From positions 186,001 to 250,000 of the forward strand of contig CAVRTM010000021.1 in NCBI GenBank assembly GCA_963724015.1: DNA of 64,000 nucleotides, written 5' to 3'. Each line of letters starts with the position of its first letter. Within the stretch, counting starts at the first letter, position 1. The translations under genes and the position numbers were made by a program. Below are positions 38,710-46,727 of the stretch, piece by piece. The notes under the pieces were generated by a model. That model was not told the origin of the DNA. It saw nothing but the letters and a program-made list of their open reading frames with translations, and did not search any database. The stretch is from CAVRTM01 sp963724015. GTDB taxonomy: Bacteria; Actinomycetota; Actinomycetes; Actinomycetales; Dermatophilaceae.

Positions 38710-40339
38710 GGCGCTGCTGGCCACCGCGTCGGTGGCGGTCGCCCTCGCCGCGGCCGACACCTACGTCGTCGTGCTGGCGCTGCCGGACATGATGGCGGGG
38801 GTGGGGCTGGGCATCGAGTCGCTGCAGCGCGCCACGCCCATCGTCTCGGGGTTCCTCCTGGGCTACATCGCGGTGCTGCCGCTGATCGGCCGGCTGGCCG
38901 ACGTCCTGCCGCGGCAGCGGGTGCTGCTGGGCTGCCTCACCGTGTTCGTGGCCGGCTCGGTCCTCACGGCGACGGCCGTCGAGCTGCCGGTGCTGGTGTC
39001 CGGGCGGGTGCTGCAGGGCGTCGGCGGCGGCGGCCTCGTGCCGGCGACCCTTGCCCTGGTCGCCGACCTCTGGCCGCCGGCTCGTCGTGGCACCCCGCTC
39101 GGGGTCGTCGGCGCGGTGCAGGAGCTCGGCAGCGTGCTGGGGCCGCTGCTGGGGGCGGCGGTGCTGGCCGTGGCGGACTGGCGCGCGATCTTCTGGCTCA
39201 ACGCGCTGCTCGGGCTGCTGCTGTCCGTGGCCGTCGCAGTCACGGGTGCCGGTCCCGGCGGTGGTGCCGCCCGGGGTGGGCGACGGGCACGCGCCGCCCC
39301 GGTGCTGGCGGTCCTCGCCTCGGCCCTCGGCCTGCTCACCCTGCTGGCACCCGAGCGGCTGGTCACCGGCGTCACCACCGGCATCCCGTTCATCCCACTG
39401 GTCGGCACGTCGCGGGTGGCCACGCCGATCGGCGCGGCCACCGTGGTCCTGCTGGTCGCGCTCGCTGCCGTGACTGCCCGGCGGTGGCGTCCGGTGCTGT
39501 CCGCGGCCGACGCCCCCGGGGCGCTGCTCGTCGCGGTCGCCCTCGGCTGCCTCGTGCTCGCCTTCGCCTCCGCCGACCCCGCGCGGGAGGTCGTCGGGCT
39601 GTGGGGCCGGGTGCTGCTGCCCGTGGCTGTGCTCGCTGTGGGCGGCTACCTCTGGCACGCCCGCAGGACGACTCAGCCGCTGGTGCCCCACGGGGCGGTC
39701 CGCGGACGCGTGGCTCCCGCGCTGGGGGTCAGCCTGCTCGTCGGGGCCGCGCTGGTGGCCGTCGTCGTCGAGGTGCCCGTCCTCGCCCGGCTGACGCTTC
39801 CCGGCACGCAGACCGCGGCAGCCCTCGTCCTCGTCCGCTTCCTGCTGTCGGTGCCGGTCGGTGCGGTCCTCGGTGGTGTGCTGCTGCGGCGGGCCGCACC
39901 GGGCGCGGTGGCGGCCCCGGCCCTGGTCCTGACCTCCGCCGGGCTGGGGGTCATGGCGACGTGGGGCACCGGCTCGCTGTCGACGTGGCCGGCGACCGTC
40001 GTGCTGGTCGCGGTCGGCCTGGGCATCGGCCTGGCCATCGCCCCCGTCAACGCCGCCGCGCTCGCCGACGCGCCGGCGGTCGCCCATGGCGTCGCCGGGT
40101 CCCTGGTCGTGGTGGCGCGGATGGTCGGCATGGTCGTGGGGCTGGCGCTGCTGACGGCGGTCGGGCTGCACCGCTTCTACCAGGCGGTGGCGCGCCTGCC
40201 CGACCCCGCCGACGCGCGGGCGCTGCTGGGTGCCGGGGTGGTGCAGGTGCAGACCGTCTTCGCCGGCGCCGCTGTCGCGGCAGCCCTCGCGGCAGTCGTG
40301 GCGCTGGCGCTGGGGATCCGACCTCAGCGACGACCCTGA
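38690..40339 (+). CDS. P55-type MFS efflux transporter
   Basis: A 549-residue, 14-helix major facilitator. Motif A-like GRLADVLPRQRVLLG and motif C-like GAVQELGSVLGPLLGAA mark the DHA2 drug:proton antiporter branch. It overlaps lprG, the same order as mycobacterial Rv1411c-Rv1410c, so lipid export with LprG is the likely role. The start is unclear: TTG at 38690 is the longest sensible choice. The 3' end overlaps the convergent SDR gene by 16 nt. Confidence 0.87.
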   Translation: MRSASPRALLATASVAVALAAADTYVVVLALPDMMAGVGLGIESLQRATPIVSGFLLGYIAVLPLIGRLADVLPRQRVLLGCLTVFVAGSVLTATAVELPVLVSGRVLQGVGGGGLVPATLALVADLWPPARRGTPLGVVGAVQELGSVLGPLLGAAVLAVADWRAIFWLNALLGLLLSVAVAVTGAGPGGGAARGGRRARAAPVLAVLASALGLLTLLAPERLVTGVTTGIPFIPLVGTSRVATPIGAATVVLLVALAAVTARRWRPVLSAADAPGALLVAVALGCLVLAFASADPAREVVGLWGRVLLPVAVLAVGGYLWHARRTTQPLVPHGAVRGRVAPALGVSLLVGAALVAVVVEVPVLARLTLPGTQTAAALVLVRFLLSVPVGAVLGGVLLRRAAPGAVAAPALVLTSAGLGVMATWGTGSLSTWPATVVLVAVGLGIGLAIAPVNAAALADAPAVAHGVAGSLVVVARMVGMVVGLALLTAVGLHRFYQAVARLPDPADARALLGAGVVQVQTVFAGAAVAAALAAVVALALGIRPQRRP

Positions 40340-41115
40340 CCCAGGCGCCGGTAGCGGTCGACCTCGAGCGCACTCACGCGGCGCACGACGCCTGGGGCCA
40401 GGCGCTCCGCCAACGCACCCAGGCGGCCGAGCACCTTCGGCACCACGATGATCTCGGGGTTGCGGGGCAGCGCGGCGAGCACGGCGGTGGCGACCTGCTC
40501 CGGGCTGATCGGCTGTCCCTGCACGCGACGTACCAAGGCGACCCCGACCCGGTTGGCCCTGGTCGGCGGGGAGCCGGGGTTGATGTTGTCCAGCAGTGGG
40601 GTGTCCACAAACGCGGGGCACACGGCGGTCACCTTGACGCCGGAGGCGGCCGCCTCCAGGCGCAGCACCCGCGCGAGGGCGACCACGGCGTGCTTGGTGA
40701 CGGTGTAGGGGCCGAGCAGGGGCACCGGGATCAGCCCGGCGAGCGAGGCGGTGATGACGATGTGCCCGTGCCCCTGGGCCCGCATGATCGGGTAGACGGC
40801 CTCGACCCCGTGGACCATGCCGCGCAGGTTGACGTCGATCGCGCTGTCCCAGTGGGCGGGGGTGAGCTCCTCGATGCCGCCGGCGACCCCGATGCCCGCG
40901 TTGTCGTAGAAGAGGTCGATCCGGCCGTGCTGCTCGGCCACGTCCCGGGCGACGCGGGCGAACGCCTCCCGGTCGCGGACGTCGAGCAGCACGTGCGAGG
41001 GGTCCCGGGGGTGCAGGTCGGCGACGACCACCGTGTCGCCGGCCATGACGTGGGCGGTGGCCAGCGCGGCGCCGATGCCGCTCGCGCCGCCGGAGATGAG
41101 GACGACCCGGCTCAT
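40324..41115 (-). CDS. Short-chain dehydrogenase/reductase
   Basis: A 263-residue classical SDR: cofactor motif SGGASGIGAALA, YDNAGIG (NNAG-type), the catalytic Ser in ITASLAG and YTVTKHA with the Tyr-x-x-x-Lys pair. The acidic residue after strand 2 (ADLHPRD) favours NAD(H). Substrate unknown. The ATG at 41115 follows TAGGCT by 8 nt. The frame continues upstream through the tandem repeats, giving a PPAPR-rich extension that I consider untranslated. Confidence 0.88.
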   Translation of the reverse strand: MSRVVLISGGASGIGAALATAHVMAGDTVVVADLHPRDPSHVLLDVRDREAFARVARDVAEQHGRIDLFYDNAGIGVAGGIEELTPAHWDSAIDVNLRGMVHGVEAVYPIMRAQGHGHIVITASLAGLIPVPLLGPYTVTKHAVVALARVLRLEAAASGVKVTAVCPAFVDTPLLDNINPGSPPTRANRVGVALVRRVQGQPISPEQVATAVLAALPRNPEIIVVPKVLGRLGALAERLAPGVVRRVSALEVDRYRRLGQGRR

Positions 41116-41123
41116 GTCGCGAG

Positions 41124-41129
41124 AGCCTA
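41124..41129 (-). promoter_or_regulatory. -10 hexamer TAGGCT, leaderless SDR gene
   Basis: TAGGCT on the minus strand ends 8 nt before the ATG at 41115. Confidence 0.45.
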
Positions 41130-41149
41130 GTCCGGTCCGCTGCGGTGCC

Positions 41150-41209
41150 GGTCGGCGCGGCGCCGGTGGGCGCGGCGCCGGTGGGCGCGGCGCCGGTGGG
41201 CGCGGCGTC
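41150..41209. repeat. Four tandem 15-bp repeats GGTGGGCGCGGCGCC
   Basis: Units 2 and 3 are identical; unit 1 has one change (GGTC) and unit 4 one change (GTC end). Each unit contains the palindrome GGCGCC or a variant. The array lies between the xthA stop and the SDR promoter, about 20 bp upstream of its -10. Confidence 0.9.
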
Positions 41210-41216
41210 GTACCGG

Positions 41217-42011
41217 TCAGGCGTCGACGAGGTCCACGATCACCGGCGCGTGGTCGCTCGCGCCCTTGCCCTTGCGCTCCTCCCGGTCGATGGAGGCGGT
41301 CTCGACGCGGCTGGCGAACGCGGAGGAGCCGAGGACGAAGTCGATCCGCATGCCCTGGCGCTTGGGGAAGCGCAGCTGCGTGTAGTCCCAGTAGGTGTAG
41401 GTGCCCGGCCCGGGGGTGTGCGGGCGGGCGACGTCGGTGAAACCGGCGTCGAGGATGGCTTGGAAGGCGGCCCGCTCGGGTGCCGACACGTGCGTCTTCC
41501 CCTCGAAGAAGGCCATGTCCCAGACGTCCTCGTCCTGCGGCGCGACGTTCCAGTCGCCCACCAGCGCGACTGGCTGGGCCGGGTCCTGCGCGACCCAGGT
41601 GCCGGCCGTGGCCCGCAGCCGCTCCAGCCACTCGAGCTTGTAGTCCATGTGCGGGTCACCGAGCGCGCGACCGTTCGGCACGTAGAGCGACCAGACGCGC
41701 ACGCCGCCGCAGGTGCCGCCGAGGGCCCTGGCCTCCGACGCGAGCGGGTCGCCGAAGTGCGGCATGCCGTCGAACCCGACCTGCACGTCCTCGAGCCCGA
41801 CGCGCGAGATCAGCGCCACGCCGTTCCACTGCGACAGGCCGTGGTGGGCCACCTCATAGCCGAGCGCGGTCAGCCGCTCCTCGGGGAACTGCTCGTCCTT
41901 GCACTTGGTCTCCTGCAGGGCGAGCACGTCGACGTCCTGCCGCTGCAGGAAGGCCTCGACGCGGTCGATGCGGGAGCGGATGGAGTTGACGTTCCAGGTA
42001 GCGATGCGCAC
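41217..42011 (-). CDS. xthA: Exodeoxyribonuclease III
   Basis: A 264-residue AP endonuclease/3'-5' exonuclease for base-excision repair. Hallmarks: MRIATWNVNSIRSR, LALQETKCKDEQFP (metal-binding Glu), YVPNGRALGDPH, VGDWNVAPQDEDVWD (Asp-x-Asn) and the C-terminal SDHAPVIVDL with the catalytic His. The GTG at 42011 follows TAGACT by 6 nt with no ribosome binding site. Confidence 0.95.
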   Translation of the reverse strand: MRIATWNVNSIRSRIDRVEAFLQRQDVDVLALQETKCKDEQFPEERLTALGYEVAHHGLSQWNGVALISRVGLEDVQVGFDGMPHFGDPLASEARALGGTCGGVRVWSLYVPNGRALGDPHMDYKLEWLERLRATAGTWVAQDPAQPVALVGDWNVAPQDEDVWDMAFFEGKTHVSAPERAAFQAILDAGFTDVARPHTPGPGTYTYWDYTQLRFPKRQGMRIDFVLGSSAFASRVETASIDREERKGKGASDHAPVIVDLVDA

Positions 42012-42017
42012 CGGCCG

Positions 42018-42023
42018 AGTCTA
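42018..42023 (-). promoter_or_regulatory. -10 hexamer TAGACT, leaderless xthA
   Basis: TAGACT on the minus strand ends 6 nt before the GTG at 42011. Confidence 0.5.
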
Positions 42024-42034
42024 GGCAGAGGCCC

Positions 42035-42040
42035 TAGGGT
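42035..42040 (+). promoter_or_regulatory. -10 hexamer TAGGGT, leaderless SDR gene 2
   Basis: TAGGGT ends 7 nt before the ATG at 42048. Only 36 bp separate the two divergent start codons. Confidence 0.5.
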
Positions 42041-42047
42041 GCCCGGC

Positions 42048-42824
42048 ATGAGTACTGCACTGGTCACCGGCGCCACGTCCGGCATCGGGCTGGCCTTCTG
42101 CCGCGAGCTCGCCGAGCGCGGACACGACCTCGTGCTCGTCGCGCGCGACCGGGCCCGGCTGGAGAACGTCTCCGACGACCTCACCGCGACGTACAAGGTC
42201 GCGGCGGAGATCCTGCCCGCAGACCTGTCCGACCGGGCGCAGGTGCAGCGCGTGTCCGACCGGCTCGCCGACGCCGACCGACCGGTGGACCTGCTGGTCA
42301 ACAACGCCGGCTTCGGCATGTCGCACAGCTTCCTCGGCGGCGAGCTGGCCGACGAGGAGCGGATGCTCGATGTGCTCTGCCGCGCGGTGCTCGTGCTCTC
42401 GCACGCCGCGGCGCTGCCGATGCGGGCGCGCGGCCACGGGGCCATCGTCAACGTGTCGTCGGTCGCCGGGTTCGTGCCGATGGGCACCTACGCCGCGGCC
42501 AAGGCGTGGTGCACCGCGTTCACCGAGGTCCTCGCGCACGAGCTCGCCGGCACCGGTGTGACGGCCACCGCGCTCTGCCCCGGGTTCACCCACACCGAGC
42601 TGCACCAGCGCGCCGACCTCGACATGTCCCGACTGCCCGACTTCCTGTGGCTCGAGGCCGATCGGCTCGTCCGCGACTGCCTGGCCGACGTCGCGGCCGG
42701 CAAGGTGGTCAGTGTGCCGGGGCTGCAGTACAAGGTGCTGACCGGTGTCCTCCAGGTGCTTCCCCGAGGGCTCGTACGTCGCGCCTCAGGCACCGTCGCG
42801 TCGCTGCGTCGCCGCCGCGGCTGA
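42048..42824 (+). CDS. Short-chain dehydrogenase/reductase (DltE-like)
   Basis: A 258-residue SDR with TGATSGIGLAFCRELAERGH, NNAGFGMSHSF, the catalytic NVSSVAGFVPMGTYAAAKAW (Ser, Tyr, Lys) and a positively charged C-terminus. The Arg after strand 2 (VARDRARLE) points to NADP(H). Substrate unknown. It is divergent from xthA. Confidence 0.88.
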   Translation: MSTALVTGATSGIGLAFCRELAERGHDLVLVARDRARLENVSDDLTATYKVAAEILPADLSDRAQVQRVSDRLADADRPVDLLVNNAGFGMSHSFLGGELADEERMLDVLCRAVLVLSHAAALPMRARGHGAIVNVSSVAGFVPMGTYAAAKAWCTAFTEVLAHELAGTGVTATALCPGFTHTELHQRADLDMSRLPDFLWLEADRLVRDCLADVAAGKVVSVPGLQYKVLTGVLQVLPRGLVRRASGTVASLRRRRG

Positions 42825-42870
42825 GGTCCGCCCGGGTGCTCTTCCGCGTGGCCCAGCGCGCTTGGATGTA

Positions 42871-42904
42871 CGCCGAAAAGCTTTGTGGGTAAACGGTATC
42901 GGCG
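42871..42904. promoter_or_regulatory. Inverted repeat upstream of DUF222/HNH gene 2
   Basis: CGCCGA (42871-42876) and TCGGCG (42899-42904) flank an AT-rich 22-bp centre; outer bases extend the match with one offset. It lies about 40 bp before the start and could be an operator or a hairpin ending the SDR transcript. Confidence 0.4.
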
Positions 42905-42930
42905 ACAGGGGGGCTGTCGGTGGTCGCGGC

Positions 42931-42936
42931 TACGTT
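42931..42936 (+). promoter_or_regulatory. -10 hexamer TACGTT, leaderless DUF222/HNH gene 2
   Basis: TACGTT ends 6 nt before the ATG at 42943, the same arrangement as in copy 1. Confidence 0.5.
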
Positions 42937-42942
42937 GTTCTT

Positions 42943-44147
42943 ATGGAGGGGACGAGCTTCGATGAGGACCTGGCGGTGCTGGCCGCGACCGAGCCGGTGC
43001 TGCGCCGGGTGCTGGCGCGGTTGCACCAGGCCCGGTCGGACCAGCTGGGGCCGGTGTTCGCCGAGCTGGACGCGTTCAAGACCCTGGCTGGGGCCGGCCA
43101 GGTCGGGGTGCTGGACCAGGCGTTGACCCGCGGGGACGTGCGCGCCTCGGATGCGGCGTCGACGACCGGATGGGTCCGGTCCTGGGGCCCGTCCTACCGG
43201 GCCGGTGGCGCGGCGGCGCTGGTGAAGGTGGCCGAGGCGGTGGCCAAGCCCGACAACGCCCTGCTGGCCGAGGCCGTGCTCGACGCGCGGGTCCCGGTCG
43301 CCAACGCCGCGGTGGCGTTGACCGAGATGGACAAGCTGCTGCCGCGGTTGACCCCGGCGTGCGCGGAGACGGTGCTGGGCGGGTTCGTCGCGATCGCCGA
43401 GACCGACGGGCCGGCCCAGATCCGGGCGCTGCGACCCCGGGTCATCGCGAAGTACGGGCGGTGGGGGGAGTTCCAGCGCCGGGAGGACCTGCTCAAGCAC
43501 GGCCGGTCGCTGTCCCAGCCGTACGCCGATGACGGGATGGCGGAGTACCGGCTGCGGCTGGACCCCGAGGGGCAAGCCGTGCTGGAGGCGATCCTCGGGC
43601 CGCTGGCCGCACCGCAACCCTCGACGTGACCGGCGCGGACATCCGCACCAGCGACCAGCGCCGCGCGGACGCGCTGCTCGAGGTCTGCCGCCGCGCCGCC
43701 GCCGCCGGAGGTGAGGCGCCGACCACGGCCAAGGCCGCGGTCGTGGTGACCATGGACTGGGACGACCTGAAGCAGCGGACGGGGGCCGGGACGACGCTGA
43801 CCGGGGACCTCCTGGCGCCGGAGACGGTGCGGCGGATGGCGTGCGACGCCTCGATTATCCCCGCGGTGCTGGGTTCGAAGTCGGAGCTGCTGGACCTGGG
43901 CCGCACCGTCCGGCTGGCCACCCCCAAGCTGCTGATGGCGTTGCATCTACGGGACCGCGGCTGCACCTTCCCGGGCTGCTCGCGGCCACCGGGCTGGTGC
44001 GACGCCCACCATGGCGTGCACTGGTGCGACGGCGGACCCACCGACCTGAGCAACATGGCGCTGTTGTGCCCGCGGCACCACACGATCGTGCACCAGAAGG
44101 GCTACACCGCCACCATCACCACGACCGAGGTCACCTGGCACCTGTAG
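42943..44147 (+). CDS. DUF222 / HNH endonuclease-domain protein (13E12 type), copy 2, frame broken
   Basis: The N-terminal DUF222 part runs to a TGA at 43627-43629; the C-terminal part with the HNH site (GCTFPGCSRPPGWCDAHHGV and CPRHHTIVH) continues in another frame from about 43623. The two halves join at RTSDQRRADALLEVCRRAA, a normal interdomain sequence. The change equals one lost base or two gained ones, unlike most other errors here. A GTG overlapping the stop (GTGA at 43626) could in principle restart translation. It has the same domains as copy 1 but is clearly diverged from it. Confidence 0.82.
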
Positions 44148-44158
44148 CTGCCCCGCCC

Positions 44159-44186
44159 CGCGACCCGCCTGGCAAGGCGGGTCGCG
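44159..44186. terminator. 12-bp hairpin terminator
   Basis: CGCGACCCGCCT pairs perfectly with AGGCGGGTCGCG across a GGCA tetraloop, 11 nt after the HNH gene stop. No T-run. Confidence 0.8.
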
Positions 44187-44284
44187 ACGGTACGCCCGGG
44201 GAGCCGGTGCTACGCGGCGACTCGGGTTCGTGCGTCTGCTCCGGGCGTCGGACACGCCCGGGCTGGACGAGACTGCACATCACT

Positions 44285-44290
44285 TACGCT
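44285..44290 (+). promoter_or_regulatory. -10 hexamer TACGCT, leaderless pyrE
   Basis: TACGCT ends 8 nt before the GTG at 44299; no ribosome binding site is seen. Confidence 0.45.
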
Positions 44291-44298
44291 GGGGCCTC

Positions 44299-44871
44299 GT
44301 GACCGAGACCTCCGCTGCCCCGTCCGCCACCGACTCCCACGAGCGGCTGCTCGACCTGATCAAGGCCCACGCCATCGTGCACGGCAGGGTCACGCTCTCC
44401 TCCGGCAAGGAGGCCGACTTCTACGTCGACCTGCGCCGGATCACCCTCAGCGGCCAGGCCGCGCCCCTGGTCGGCGAGGTGATGCTCGACCTGACCGCGG
44501 ACCTGGAGTTCGACGCCGTCGGCGGCCTCACGATGGGCGCCGACCCCGTGGCGGCGGCGATGCTGCACGCCGCAGCCCGCCGTGGCGAGCAGCTCGACGC
44601 CTTCGTCGTCCGCAAGGCCGAGAAGGCCCACGGCCTGCAGCAGCGCATCGAGGGCCCGTCCATCAGCGGCCGCCGCGTCGTCGTCGTCGAGGACACCTCC
44701 ACCACCGGCGGCTCGCCGCTGACCGCGGTGGAGGCCGCTCGCGAGGCCGGCGCCGAGGTCGTGGCCGTGGCCGTCATCGCCGACCGTGCGAGCGGTGCGC
44801 AGGAGAGGATCGAGGCGCAGGGCCTGCCCTACCTCGCGGCGTACAGCGTCGCCGAGCTCGGCCTGGGCTGA
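44299..44871 (+). CDS. pyrE: Orotate phosphoribosyltransferase
   Basis: A 190-residue type I phosphoribosyltransferase making orotidine 5'-phosphate from orotate and PRPP. The PRPP loop is VVVVEDTSTTGGS, and SSGKEADFYVDLRRITL and FVVRKAEKAHGLQQRI (catalytic Lys region) are typical of PyrE. It is not next to other pyrimidine genes. Frame intact. Confidence 0.94.
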   Translation: MTETSAAPSATDSHERLLDLIKAHAIVHGRVTLSSGKEADFYVDLRRITLSGQAAPLVGEVMLDLTADLEFDAVGGLTMGADPVAAAMLHAAARRGEQLDAFVVRKAEKAHGLQQRIEGPSISGRRVVVVEDTSTTGGSPLTAVEAAREAGAEVVAVAVIADRASGAQERIEAQGLPYLAAYSVAELGLG

Positions 44872-44955
44872 GCCGGCGCGCCCGGCATCGACCAGGACGG
44901 AGGGGGTGCAGCCCCGGCTAGGATCGCCAGCACCGCCCATCGTCGGGAGCCCGCC

Positions 44956-45630
44956 GTGATCGTCCTTCTCGTCATCATCGTCCTGGTGGTGCTGGTGGCC
45001 CTGTGGGGCGTCACCAGCTACAACCGGCTGATCAAGCTGCGCAACCTCGTGCAGGAGGCCTGGCGTCAGGTCGACGTCGAGCTCACCCGCCGGCACGACC
45101 TCATCCCCAACCTCGTCGAGACCGTCAAGGGCTACGCCGCGCACGAGCGCGGCACCCTCGAGGACGTGATGGCCGCGCGGTCCGCGGCCATGTCCGGCGG
45201 CCAGACCCCGGCCGACCTGGCGCAGAGCGAGAACGTCCTCACCCAGACCCTCGGCCGGCTGTTCGCCGTGGCGGAGGCCTACCCCGACCTCAAGGCGAAC
45301 CAGAACTTCCTGGCCCTGCAGCAGGAGCTCGCCTCGACCGAGGACCGCATCGCCGCCGGCCGCCGCTACTACAACGCCAACGTGCGCGAGCTCAACACCA
45401 GGGTGGAGTCGGTCCCGTCCAACCTCATCGCGGGCCTGGCCCACATCGGCCGTGCGGAGTACTTCGAGGCCGAGGGCGCCCAGCGCGAGGCTCCCCAGGT
45501 CAGCTTCGGTGGCCCCGCCGGCGGCCCGGGCCAGATCGCGGGTGGCGCACCGGCCGCGCCGACGACCTCCCCCGGGCCGCAGGACACCGTCCGTCCCTCG
45601 TCGCCGCTGGACCCGCCCCCGGGGCGCTGA
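44956..45630 (+). CDS. LemA-family membrane protein
   Basis: A 224-residue protein: an N-terminal membrane helix (IVLLVIIVLVVLVALWGVTS), then the LemA four-helix domain (YNRLIKLRNLVQEAWRQVDV, RRHDLIPNLVETVKGYA, YPDLKANQNFLALQQEL, RRYYNANVRELNT) and a disordered Gly/Pro tail. LemA proteins are of unclear function, often near membrane proteases. GTG start with GGGAG upstream; a TAGGAT -10 lies about 31 nt before it. Confidence 0.92.
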   Translation: MIVLLVIIVLVVLVALWGVTSYNRLIKLRNLVQEAWRQVDVELTRRHDLIPNLVETVKGYAAHERGTLEDVMAARSAAMSGGQTPADLAQSENVLTQTLGRLFAVAEAYPDLKANQNFLALQQELASTEDRIAAGRRYYNANVRELNTRVESVPSNLIAGLAHIGRAEYFEAEGAQREAPQVSFGGPAGGPGQIAGGAPAAPTTSPGPQDTVRPSSPLDPPPGR

Positions 45631-45713
45631 CTGCTCGCGCGCCCGTCAGGGCGTGCCGACCGTCCCGGCCTCGAAACGGTGCGGGCGGGACGGGCCGAGG
45701 TGCACCATGAGGT

Positions 45714-46037
45714 ATGGCGAGATTCCGGGTGACCGTGGACGTGGAGAAGGGCCCGCGGCTGGAGCGGACGCTCCGCGCGCGCACCGCGCTGGCGGCGTAC
45801 CAGTCGGCCCGCAGCGCCCTGATCGAGGACGGCGTGGACCCGCGCGCCCGCTGCCTGGCCACCGTCCGCCGGCGTCGCCCGCTACGGCGCACGACGCTGG
45901 TCGCCGGAGGGCCATGGACCGGTGGAGGCGACGACGGGCTCGCCGGAGTGCGTGAGCCGCGCCGGCCGTCGCCGGCGCCGCCGAGCCTGAGCGCTCGTCG
46001 GGACCAGCCCCGCGACACCTGCCCGCGCACCCCCTGA
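45714..46037 (+). CDS. Small hypothetical protein
   Basis: A 107-residue frame starting MARFRVTVDVEKGPRLERTL. The first 60 codons have strong G/C third positions like real genes here; the Pro/Arg-rich remainder does not, so the true end may be earlier if a base error is present. No family recognised. GAGG stands just before the ATG. Confidence 0.4.
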   Translation: MARFRVTVDVEKGPRLERTLRARTALAAYQSARSALIEDGVDPRARCLATVRRRRPLRRTTLVAGGPWTGGGDDGLAGVREPRRPSPAPPSLSARRDQPRDTCPRTP

Positions 46038-46061
46038 GCCGGGGGACGACCCGACCGCGGG

Positions 46062-46664
46062 TCAGCGTCGCGGCGACGAAGGCCCCGCGACTTCGGGGCT
46101 CGGCAGCAGCATCCACACCACGTCGTAGGCCTCCGCATCCTCGGGGTGGTCCGCGGCGGACCGGTCCTGTTCGTAGCGCTCGATCAGCTCGTCGGCCTCG
46201 CGCCGGAGCGTGGCCGCCTCCTCCGGCCGCAGGAACAGCCGGCCACGGCTGAGCTGGCCCGTGTCGGCCGGCCCGCGCCCTTTCGGAGCCTCGGCCCACG
46301 CCTCGACCGTCCGCCGGACCCCGTCGAGGAACGTCGTCAGGTAGGCCTTGCTCGTTGCCGTGGAGGCGCCGCCGTGGGCGGCCCGGCCGACGTTGAGCGA
46401 CCTCGCCGCTGCGCGCCACGGCCGTTCGCGCCCGTCTTCGGACCCCGTGTCACGGACGACGATCCCCCACTTCTCCAGGGCGCGGAGGTGGTAGCTCGTC
46501 GCGGACGGCGTGAGGTCCACGAGTCGCGACGCCTCCGTCGCGGTGAGCACCGACCCGCTGTACAGCTCGTCGATGAGCCGCTGCCGCGCCTCGTGGGCGA
46601 GGGCACGGATCGCCCTCGGGTCCTCCAGGGTGAGCACCTTCGGCAGGGCGGTACGGCGGGCCAT
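46062..46664 (-). CDS. ArsR-family winged-helix regulator
   Basis: A 200-residue regulator with an ArsR/HTH_20 domain: IRALAHEARQRLIDELYSG, TATEASRLVDLTPSATSYHL, RALEKWGIVVRD. The C-terminal half is long for the family and probably binds a ligand. ATG 46664 is preferred because TAGGGT ends 7 nt upstream; an ATG 30 nt further upstream is the alternative. Divergent from an MFS gene, which it probably controls. Confidence 0.88.
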   Translation of the reverse strand: MARRTALPKVLTLEDPRAIRALAHEARQRLIDELYSGSVLTATEASRLVDLTPSATSYHLRALEKWGIVVRDTGSEDGRERPWRAAARSLNVGRAAHGGASTATSKAYLTTFLDGVRRTVEAWAEAPKGRGPADTGQLSRGRLFLRPEEAATLRREADELIERYEQDRSAADHPEDAEAYDVVWMLLPSPEVAGPSSPRR

Positions 46665-46671
46665 GCCTCCC

Positions 46672-46677
46672 ACCCTA
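46672..46677 (-). promoter_or_regulatory. -10 hexamer TAGGGT, leaderless arsR-type gene
   Basis: TAGGGT on the minus strand ends 7 nt before the ATG at 46664. Confidence 0.5.
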
Positions 46678-46693
46678 AGCCGTTGACGCGACA

Positions 46694-46727
46694 TGTACGA
46701 AGCAGTAACTTCACAACTGTATGAAGC
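46694..46727. promoter_or_regulatory. Direct and inverted repeats between arsR-type and MFS genes
   Basis: TGTACGAAGC (46694-46703) recurs as TGTATGAAGC (46718-46727), 24 bp apart. GAAG-N6-CTTC (46699-46712) forms an inverted repeat inside. The AT-rich stretch covers the MFS promoter and is a likely ArsR operator. Confidence 0.5.

Noticed and set aside
41150..41209. CRISPR-like repeat array.
   Set aside because: The 15-bp units are directly abutting without spacers and there are no cas genes.
40324..41210. A longer SDR start giving an N-terminal PPAPR-repeat extension.
   Set aside because: A -10 hexamer sits inside that stretch and the SDR cofactor motif begins right after ATG 41115, as in normal family members.
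43626..44147. Independent HNH gene starting at the GTG that overlaps the DUF222 stop.
   Set aside because: DUF222 and HNH parts are normally one protein and the join restores a typical interdomain sequence. I kept one gene but flagged the doubt.
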